The translations under genes and the position numbers were made by a program. Below, in pieces: positions 1-4,457 of a stretch of DNA of 6,142 nt (the first letter of the stretch is position 1; each line of letters starts with the position of its first letter). The notes beneath the pieces were generated by a model. It did not search any database and had not been told where the DNA came from. It saw only the letters and a program-made list of their open reading frames with translations. Source of the stretch: Actinomycetota bacterium (lineage in GTDB: Bacteria; Actinomycetota; Actinomycetes; S36-B12); assembly GCA_009700485.1 (NCBI GenBank), contig WLLZ01000101.1:1-6142 (forward strand). The letters are read 5' to 3'.

Positions 1-41
1 GTGAAAGTCCTCATCACAAACTCCCGAACTCTTCGTGGCAC
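1..41 (-). CDS. infB: Translation initiation factor IF-2, N-terminal fragment (partial)
   Basis: Only the first 13 codons are visible, from a GTG at 41-39 reading VPRRVREFVMRTF and running off the left edge without a stop. The identification rests mainly on position: in actinobacteria and many other bacteria infB directly follows rimP-nusA-ylxR, and the gap to the ylxR stop is 26 bp. The peptide loosely resembles the opening of the IF2N domain (RV-x-E-hydrophobic, as in RVYELAKE), but the match is weak. IF-2 is the GTPase that brings initiator tRNA to the 30S subunit and promotes subunit joining; none of the GTPase region is present here. No strong Shine-Dalgarno sequence precedes the GTG, only an AAGG about 14 bases upstream. 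An ATG at 43-41 in another frame stops after nine codons and is excluded. Confidence 0.6.
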   Translation of the reverse strand, partial: MPRRVREFVMRTF

Positions 42-67
42 ATCCGCGGCGGTTGCCTTGGACACTC

Positions 68-379
68 TTAACTCCCCTTCAAACCGGGCGGAAGGCCCGC
101 GCGCACCGCCGTACCGTCCAATGGACCGGACACCCGTAGCGCACGTACCCAAGCCCGTCGCGATGTCGCGGCGTCAAAACAAGCCACCGTTGGGTGGATG
201 TAAGCGCCCCGACCCGGCAAGTGAGCGCGTGGGTCGGGTAAACACTGCCCGTCTTCCGCGACCACCCGAAGGAGATCGGACGAGACGGCGCGACCACGGC
301 AGCCGATACAGGTTCGTACCGGGCCGGGCGAGCCGCCAAGTGCAGACTCTAGCGCCCCACCAAGGTGTTCCGATGCCAC
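68..379 (-). CDS. ylxR: YlxR family (DUF448) RNA-binding protein
   Basis: This small basic protein has the full YlxR/DUF448 signature. Numbered from the GTG start, it has the RTCIGCR motif (R22, C24, C27), a DPR at about 49-51, the LPGRGAY loop at about 54-60, a Cys at 67 and an RALRV segment near 79-83. Family members are small RNA-binding proteins encoded between nusA and infB; the Bacillus subtilis homologue is reported to modulate RNase P. The start is uncertain. The frame stays open to an ATG at 445, but that would overlap nusA by 59 bp and add residues unlike the family. The GTG at 379 (103 aa) begins just after the nusA stop at 387; a TTG at 398-400 is another option. Neither has a strong ribosome-binding site, so translation may be coupled to nusA. 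Base composition is clearly richer in GC (about 66% over three hand-counted lines) than in the genes at the right of the window. Confidence 0.9.
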   Translation of the reverse strand: MASEHLGGALESALGGSPGPVRTCIGCRGRAVSSDLLRVVAEDGQCLPDPRAHLPGRGAYIHPTVACFDAATSRRAWVRALRVSGPLDGTAVRAGLPPGLKGS

Positions 380-386
380 CTCGGGT

Positions 387-1400
387 TCACTCGGGGTCAA
401 TCGATCCGACTTCTGCCTTGGCGACGGCCTCCTCAGGGGCGGCATCCGAGCGAATATCGATGCGCCAACCGGTGAGTCGGGCCGCCAATCGGGCGTTTTG
501 CCCCTCGCGGCCGATGGCCAGCGAAAGTTGATAATCGGGTACCGTAACCCGGGCGGAGCGGGCCACCGGGTCCACGATGACCACCCCCAAGACGCGGGCC
601 GGTGAGAGGGCGTGGGCGATCATTTCGGCTGGATCCTCGCTGAAATCGACGATATCCATCTTTTCGCCGCCAAGTTCAGACATCACCTGGCGCACCCGCT
701 GGCCCAAGGGCCCAATACACGAGCCCTTCGCATTTACCCCGGGCACCGTTGAGAAAACGGCGATTTTCGTTCGGTGCCCAGCTTCTCGGGCCACCGCCGC
801 GATCTGAACCGTACCGTCGGCAATCTCTGGAACTTCCAGGGCAAATAGCGCTCGAACCAAATTTGGGTGGGTGCGTGACACCGTGACCTGCGGGCCTTTG
901 AAACCTTTTCGGACCGCGGTAACCAGGCACTTAAAGCGCACACCATGGGGGTACGACTCCCCCGGCGACTGCTCTTCAGGCGGCAAATTTGCCTCTACTT
1001 TTCCAATGTCAATTCGCACCATTTTTGGGTTGCTAGTTTGCTGAACAACTCCGGACACCAAATCACCCTCGCGCCCGGTGAATTCAATTAGGGTGACGTC
1101 GTCCTCGGCCTCACGTAACCGGGTTAGCAAAACCTGTCGCGCGGTGGTCGCCGCTATACGACCAAAGCCCTCGGGGGTGTCGTCATATTCGCGAATGACA
1201 TTGCCTTCGTCATCGCGTTCAGTCGCCATCACCACGACATGGCCGGTCTTACGATCGACCGAAACCCGCGCACGCTCCGCAGCACCCACGGTGTGCATGT
1301 ACGCAACGTGTAGCGCCTGCTCAATTGTCTCGACCACCACATCAAGTGACAGGTCTTTTTCGCGCACCAACGCCTTGAGCGCACTTACATCAATATCCAT
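387..1400 (-). CDS. nusA: Transcription termination/antitermination factor NusA
   Basis: A complete 337-residue NusA of the short actinobacterial type (M. tuberculosis NusA is about 347 aa). The RNA-polymerase-binding N-terminal domain covers about residues 1-105, with the typical opening MDIDVSALKALVREKDLSL. The S1 domain is about 110-178 (EGDLVSGVVQ through PQVTVSRTHP). KH1 lies about 200-275 with its GxxG loop GPLG at 230-233, and KH2 about 280-320 with AIGREGQNARLAARLTGW at 295-312. The C-terminal acidic repeats of gammaproteobacterial NusA are absent, as expected for this phylum. NusA binds RNA polymerase and nascent RNA, and affects pausing, termination and rRNA antitermination. The ATG at 1398-1400 is preceded by GAGGG at 1411-1407 with 6-base spacing, and this site overlaps the rimP stop codon. 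The gap to rimP is 9 bp, so the two genes are co-transcribed and probably translationally coupled. Confidence 0.98.
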   Translation of the reverse strand: MDIDVSALKALVREKDLSLDVVVETIEQALHVAYMHTVGAAERARVSVDRKTGHVVVMATERDDEGNVIREYDDTPEGFGRIAATTARQVLLTRLREAEDDVTLIEFTGREGDLVSGVVQQTSNPKMVRIDIGKVEANLPPEEQSPGESYPHGVRFKCLVTAVRKGFKGPQVTVSRTHPNLVRALFALEVPEIADGTVQIAAVAREAGHRTKIAVFSTVPGVNAKGSCIGPLGQRVRQVMSELGGEKMDIVDFSEDPAEMIAHALSPARVLGVVIVDPVARSARVTVPDYQLSLAIGREGQNARLAARLTGWRIDIRSDAAPEEAVAKAEVGSIDPE

Positions 1401-1409
1401 GGTTATCCC

Positions 1410-1889
1410 TCAATCCGTTTCGGAAACCGTAGAAGTAAATTCAACTTGCACCAGACCCTTGGCGATGTCGGTGAGGGCAATACCCACCGGCTCATTCCCA
1501 GGTGTTTGCAGAATCACCTCGGTATCGGTTACCTCAACAATTCGGGCCACAACTATGGAATTATCCTTCAAATGAACTTCAACATTACGCTTTACTGCAC
1601 GCCGCCAGTGCTTTTGTTCGGTAAGTGGCCGATCTACCCCAGGTGAAGTTACTTCGAGCACAAAAGTGCCAACGAATTCATCCGCAAGCGGCGGAGTATC
1701 AAAGAGTTCGGAAATTTTTCGGCTCACCTCGGCAACGCGGTCAAGGTCAACGCCCCCATCGCGATCGACAATCACGCGGACGAGCTCGCGTCTACCGGCC
1801 TGCTGAACGTACACATCTTCAACATCAACACCAGTTTCAGCGAGAGCCGAACGTATCCCCTCAAGCAAGACATTTGCTGACGCGACCAT
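1410..1889 (-). CDS. rimP: Ribosome maturation factor RimP
   Basis: RimP (DUF150, formerly YlxS/YhbC) binds the 30S subunit and assists its maturation. From the ATG at 1889-1887 the protein is 159 aa. The N-terminal alpha/beta domain (about 1-84) contains the ELVRVIVDRDGGVDLD strand-loop. The family signature FVLEVTSPGVDRPLT is at about 76-90. The C-terminal SH3-like domain (about 92-152) includes VHLKDNSIVVARIVEV and ends with the conserved DIAKGLVQVEF. The frame extends upstream to 1934, but the ATG at 1889 is preferred because AGGAGG lies four bases before it and because RimP proteins normally begin just ahead of this helix. It is the first gene of the operon rimP-nusA-ylxR-infB, so its promoter must lie in the divergent region to its right. 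Confidence 0.97.
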   Translation of the reverse strand: MVASANVLLEGIRSALAETGVDVEDVYVQQAGRRELVRVIVDRDGGVDLDRVAEVSRKISELFDTPPLADEFVGTFVLEVTSPGVDRPLTEQKHWRRAVKRNVEVHLKDNSIVVARIVEVTDTEVILQTPGNEPVGIALTDIAKGLVQVEFTSTVSETD

Positions 1890-1986
1890 TGCGCCTCCTG
1901 CCCGGGAAAGTGCTGATTCTGTTTGGTGGACCAATTATTTGTGTTGCTGGCCGTACTCTACCCACCCACCTGCCACAGTTGTACCT
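1890..1986. promoter_or_regulatory. Divergent promoter region between rimP and the ferritin-like gene pair
   Basis: These 97 bp are the only real intergenic space in the window and must carry the start signals for both the leftward rimP operon and the rightward ferritin-like pair. The segment TACTCTA at 1954-1960 fits a sigma-70/SigA -10 box (TANNNT) on both strands: TACTCT on plus (about 28 bases before the GTG at 1987) and TAGAGT on minus (about 66 bases before the rimP ATG). No good -35 hexamer is visible at the usual 17-bp distance on either strand. AT-rich AATTATTTG at 1933-1941 is another weak candidate. The region is assigned by position; the exact boxes are guesses. Confidence 0.4.
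1894..1899 (-). promoter_or_regulatory. Ribosome binding site of rimP
   Basis: The minus strand reads AGGAGG here, followed by four bases (CGCA) and ATG. It is a perfect Shine-Dalgarno core and by far the strongest in the window. It fixes the rimP start at 1889 rather than at the upstream in-frame start at 1934. Confidence 0.85.
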
Positions 1987-2517
1987 GTGCCGCTGACTGA
2001 TCAACCACGCCCGCCCTTGACCCGGCGCCAAATACTGGCCCGCTCAACGGGATTGGCCGGAGTTTTGGCAGGTGCCGGAGTCTTGAGCGCCTGCGGTAGT
2101 GGCACCACGACCGCCGGCGACACGAGCGCAGGTGGTACCACTGCCAGCCCGGTCGCAACGGGCGCCCAAATAAATGTCGCCGTGGCAATATCAGAGCGGG
2201 CGCTGATTGCAATTTACACCGCAACAATCGGCGCTTTTGCCCAAATGGCACCGAGTCTTGAGCCGCTACTGCGCCAACATGAGGAGCATCTGGCCGCCAC
2301 CGGCGTGGAGGTGCCAGATCCACCGACTCAAAATCCACCAAGTGATTGGTCGGCGGCTATCGCCGCTCTGCGTCAGGCCGAGCTAACAGCAGCTCTTGAA
2401 CGTCGTGAGTCATGCCTGCTGGCAAGTGAACCGGATTTTGTTCGCACCTTAACTTTCATTGCGGCCTCCGAAGCCTCGCATGTCGCTGCACTAAAGACGA
2501 TTGGACGAAACCAGTGA
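1987..2517 (+). CDS. Exported ferritin-like (DUF4439-type) Tat/lipoprotein
   Basis: A 176-aa protein from the GTG at 1987. Residues 10-28 (LTRRQILARSTGLAGVLAG) combine a twin-arginine motif (R13, R14) with a hydrophobic core. A lipobox, LSAC at 33-36, follows, so it is probably exported by Tat and lipid-anchored at C36. A Gly/Thr/Ser-rich linker (about 37-59) follows. The rest is helical and looks like a ferritin-like four-helix bundle: E70 and Y77 in helix 1, HEEH near 98-101 in helix 2, E132 and E139 in helix 3, and an ExxH pair (E162, H165) in helix 4. Diiron binding is plausible but not proven, and the substrate is unknown. The frame opens at a TTG at 1939; the GTG is preferred because it gives a normal signal-peptide N-region. 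No ribosome-binding site precedes it. Its last bases overlap the next gene (GTGA). The position next to rimP matches Rv2843/Rv2844 of M. tuberculosis. Confidence 0.8.
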   Translation: MPLTDQPRPPLTRRQILARSTGLAGVLAGAGVLSACGSGTTTAGDTSAGGTTASPVATGAQINVAVAISERALIAIYTATIGAFAQMAPSLEPLLRQHEEHLAATGVEVPDPPTQNPPSDWSAAIAALRQAELTAALERRESCLLASEPDFVRTLTFIAASEASHVAALKTIGRNQ

Positions 2518-2924
2518 ATAATCAGGAAGCACTTGCCGCGGCGGTATCTGGTGAGGATGCCGCAATTTATGCGTATGGGGTCATTGGCGCATTACTGAAT
2601 GCCGGCCCGCGTCGGCGGGCCCTCGAAGCGCTACGCGCCCATCAGTCTTGGCGAGACCGAATGGCTCACCTAATGCCCGGTGATACCACGCCGGCTCCGG
2701 GCATCGCGTACGACTTCCCCATGCAAGTAATAGATGCAGGTACCACTCGCGCGCTAGCCCAACTTGTTGAAAATCGCCTAGTTGTGGTTTATGCGGATCT
2801 TGCCGCCACTTGCGAAGGCGAGCAGCGCGCTGACGCCGTGCTGGCAGCAAGTGAATGCGCGACTCGTGCTGTTTTTTGGGGTGCTCCCTCCCAAGCATTT
2901 CCGCACGACGCCTCCCTAACTTAG
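2514..2924 (+). CDS. DUF4439 ferritin-like protein, cytoplasmic form
   Basis: A 136-aa protein that fits DUF4439, a ferritin-like family common in actinobacteria. Conserved features are an EDAAIYAYGVIGALL helix (14-28), a helix with H43, a central IAYDFPMQV segment (64-72), a VENRLVVVYADL helix (85-96, E86), an AASECATRA helix (111-119, E114) and the closing FWGAPSQAFP (121-130). There is no signal peptide or membrane segment, so it should stay in the cytoplasm unless carried out by a partner. The GTG at 2514 overlaps the preceding stop in a GTGA junction, so translation is likely coupled. The helices align by eye with the upstream protein (AIYAYGVIGAL with AIYTATIGAF; AASEC with AASEA), suggesting paralogues. 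The ExxH histidine of the upstream protein is T117 here, so metal binding is less certain. Function is unknown. Confidence 0.85.
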   Translation: MNNQEALAAAVSGEDAAIYAYGVIGALLNAGPRRRALEALRAHQSWRDRMAHLMPGDTTPAPGIAYDFPMQVIDAGTTRALAQLVENRLVVVYADLAATCEGEQRADAVLAASECATRAVFWGAPSQAFPHDASLT

Positions 2925-2927
2925 CTA
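2922..2927. other. Abutting convergent stop codons (TAGCTA)
   Basis: The plus-strand DUF4439 gene ends with TAG at 2922-2924 and the minus-strand TSUP gene ends with TAG at 2927-2925. The two stops together form the palindrome TAGCTA with no base between them. Neither flank shows a GC-rich hairpin followed by a T-run, so there is no intrinsic terminator at the junction and transcripts probably run into each other. Confidence 0.9.
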
Positions 2928-3728
2928 CCTGCTGGTCAATACCTCCCAGCCGAGCCGAATAATCAATAGCGCAACAACGACTAGAAATACGGCTCGGACA
3001 AATCCGCTCCCCCGATTGATAGCGGTGCGCGCGCCAATCAATGCGCCGATCAGGTTACATATACCCATCACCAACCCAAGTAGCCAGATAACTGACCCGG
3101 TGATCCCGAAGACAATCAGCGCAGCGGCATTGGTGCCAACGTTCACAATTTTTGCAGTTGCCGACGCCTGGAGAAATGAATACCCGAGAACACTCACTAG
3201 CAAAATCAATAAGAAGGAGCCGGTGCCCGGGCCAAAGAGGCCGTCATACCCGCCGATGACAAATCCAGCTATCACCGCGATCACATAATGCCGATGCTGC
3301 CCGTGCCAGCGCAGAGCCTGAACCTGCCCTAATTGCGGGCGCAGCAAAGTCCAAAACCAAACAACAATCAATAACACCAAGATCACCGGCCGAAACGTGC
3401 CGGCTGGGATCCGACTGGCAAATGACGCTCCTATACCGGAGCCGATAAAGGCCGCAACGGACATCGGCAATGCGGTTCGCAGGTCAGGCTTGACCTGCTT
3501 TAGGTAGGTCCAGGCCGCCCCGCTGGTGCCGATAATGCTGGATAACTTGTTGGTACCCAGAGCTGTTGCTGGTTCGGTGGCCGGGAGCGCAATCAACAGC
3601 GCCGGCAATTGCAGGAGGCCCCCACCCCCGCTGATTGCGTCAACCCAACCGGCAGCGGCCGCGGCCACGCACAATAAAATAATCGTAAATAAATCCACTC
3701 CGGCGACTTCAAAGGCGAAGATGTCCAC
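2925..3728 (-). CDS. TSUP family (TauE/SafE, YfcA-like) membrane permease
   Basis: A 267-aa polytopic membrane protein with about eight hydrophobic segments. It has the two diagnostic half-repeats of the TSUP/TauE-SafE family: AISGGGGLLQLPALL at about 31-45 after the first helix, and GGYDGLFGPGTGSFLL at about 159-174 in the second half. The second motif is closest to YfcA-type members. Family members are proposed to move sulfite, sulfoacetate or other small organic anions across the inner membrane; the substrate here cannot be told. The start is a GTG at 3728-3726; another GTG at codon 11 is possible, and no clear ribosome-binding site precedes either. It lies 9 bp after the HAD gene, on the same strand, and is probably the last gene of a proS-HAD-TSUP operon. 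Its 3' end touches the convergent DUF4439 gene. Confidence 0.92.
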   Translation of the reverse strand: MDIFAFEVAGVDLFTIILLCVAAAAAGWVDAISGGGGLLQLPALLIALPATEPATALGTNKLSSIIGTSGAAWTYLKQVKPDLRTALPMSVAAFIGSGIGASFASRIPAGTFRPVILVLLIVVWFWTLLRPQLGQVQALRWHGQHRHYVIAVIAGFVIGGYDGLFGPGTGSFLLILLVSVLGYSFLQASATAKIVNVGTNAAALIVFGITGSVIWLLGLVMGICNLIGALIGARTAINRGSGFVRAVFLVVVALLIIRLGWEVLTSR

Positions 3729-3737
3729 TTCGAATAA

Positions 3738-4457
3738 TCAGACTGATCGCCATTGGCGCACGATGCCAAGTACATCGCTGAGTTCATTAGCAACAGCATC
3801 CGGTACCGCGTCACTTTCAGGTACCTGTTCGTTTGGCACGCGAGAATGCGGTATCCAAATTGCGCGCATCCCAACTTGTTGCGCACCAAAGATGTCGTCC
3901 CAGAGACGATCTCCGACGAATGCGCAGCGTTCAGGTTTCACGCCTATTTCACCCGCAATCAGCTTGAAGGCGTCAAGATGCGGCTTCGCTACCGGCATCT
4001 CGCTGGTGTAGCAGGCTACGTGAATTAACTCTGACAAATTATCGCGCTCGAATACTTCCTGGTGATGGGTCCGCGGCCACAAAGTGTTACTTAAAACACC
4101 AATAAGCAGGCCATCGGCTCGCAACTGCTGAAGTAAGTCGCGCGCCTGCGGATCGGCAAAGGTATGGGGGGCCCAAAAATCTAAGTACGTAGCTAAGGCA
4201 TTTAGATGTGTAGCTGAACCGGTGTCGATTCCCAGATTTATGAAAATACTTTCGAGCGCCCCGGTACTAGTTTCGCCGCCGGACTCCCGCTGCAATCGCC
4301 AGCGCTGAACTTCAGCATCAAGGAGCTGCTGTGCCAGTGCGCCCGCATGGACCGGATCGTAGACTTCTGCATAGGCATACCACTGCGAGTAGAGGTTGAT
4401 GTCGTGCCATGGCGTAAGTGTGCCGCCCCAATCGAAGATAACCGCATCGATCGACAC
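3738..4457 (-). CDS. HAD superfamily hydrolase with DWGGT motif
   Basis: A 239-aa haloacid dehalogenase-like protein with all four HAD motifs in order. Motif I is VIFDWGGTL with nucleophile D9. Motif II is GVLSNTLWP with S123. Motif III is a lysine in VAKPHLDAF (K158). Motif IV is FVGDRLWDDIFGA (D183, D187/D188). Residues of about 15-100 form a helical cap of the subfamily I type. The usual second aspartate of DxDxT (D+2, the general acid in HAD phosphatases) is replaced by G11. That resembles phosphonatase (DxAGT) and haloacid dehalogenases (DxYGT) more than standard phosphatases, so the reaction is uncertain. The GTG start at 4457 follows the proS stop immediately (TAAGTG), without its own clear ribosome-binding site, pointing to translational coupling with proS. 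The TSUP permease follows 9 bp downstream. Confidence 0.9.
   Translation of the reverse strand: MSIDAVIFDWGGTLTPWHDINLYSQWYAYAEVYDPVHAGALAQQLLDAEVQRWRLQRESGGETSTGALESIFINLGIDTGSATHLNALATYLDFWAPHTFADPQARDLLQQLRADGLLIGVLSNTLWPRTHHQEVFERDNLSELIHVACYTSEMPVAKPHLDAFKLIAGEIGVKPERCAFVGDRLWDDIFGAQQVGMRAIWIPHSRVPNEQVPESDAVPDAVANELSDVLGIVRQWRSV

Noticed and set aside
380..445. ylxR starting at ATG 445
   Set aside because: It would overlap the nusA coding end by 59 bp, and the added residues are not part of the YlxR family.
1..531. Long plus-strand open frame opposite infB, ylxR and nusA
   Set aside because: It lies antisense to well-recognised genes in GC-rich DNA, has a low-complexity Arg/Pro/Ser-rich translation and no recognisable domain or ribosome-binding site.
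1078..1575. Plus-strand open frame opposite nusA and rimP
   Set aside because: Its Ser/Thr/Arg-rich translation is the expected shadow of the real minus-strand genes, which have clear domains.
1890..1934. Longer rimP starting at 1934
   Set aside because: The extra 15 residues are not RimP-like and the perfect AGGAGG site lies directly before the ATG at 1889.
1939..1986. TTG start of the ferritin-like lipoprotein at 1939
   Set aside because: It would add a Cys/Trp/Pro/His-containing extension ahead of a normal Tat signal N-region and consume the promoter space; GTG at 1987 is more natural, though neither has a ribosome-binding site.
3526..4011. Plus-strand open frame spanning TSUP and HAD ends
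   Set aside because: It is antisense to two genes with intact family motifs and resembles no protein family.
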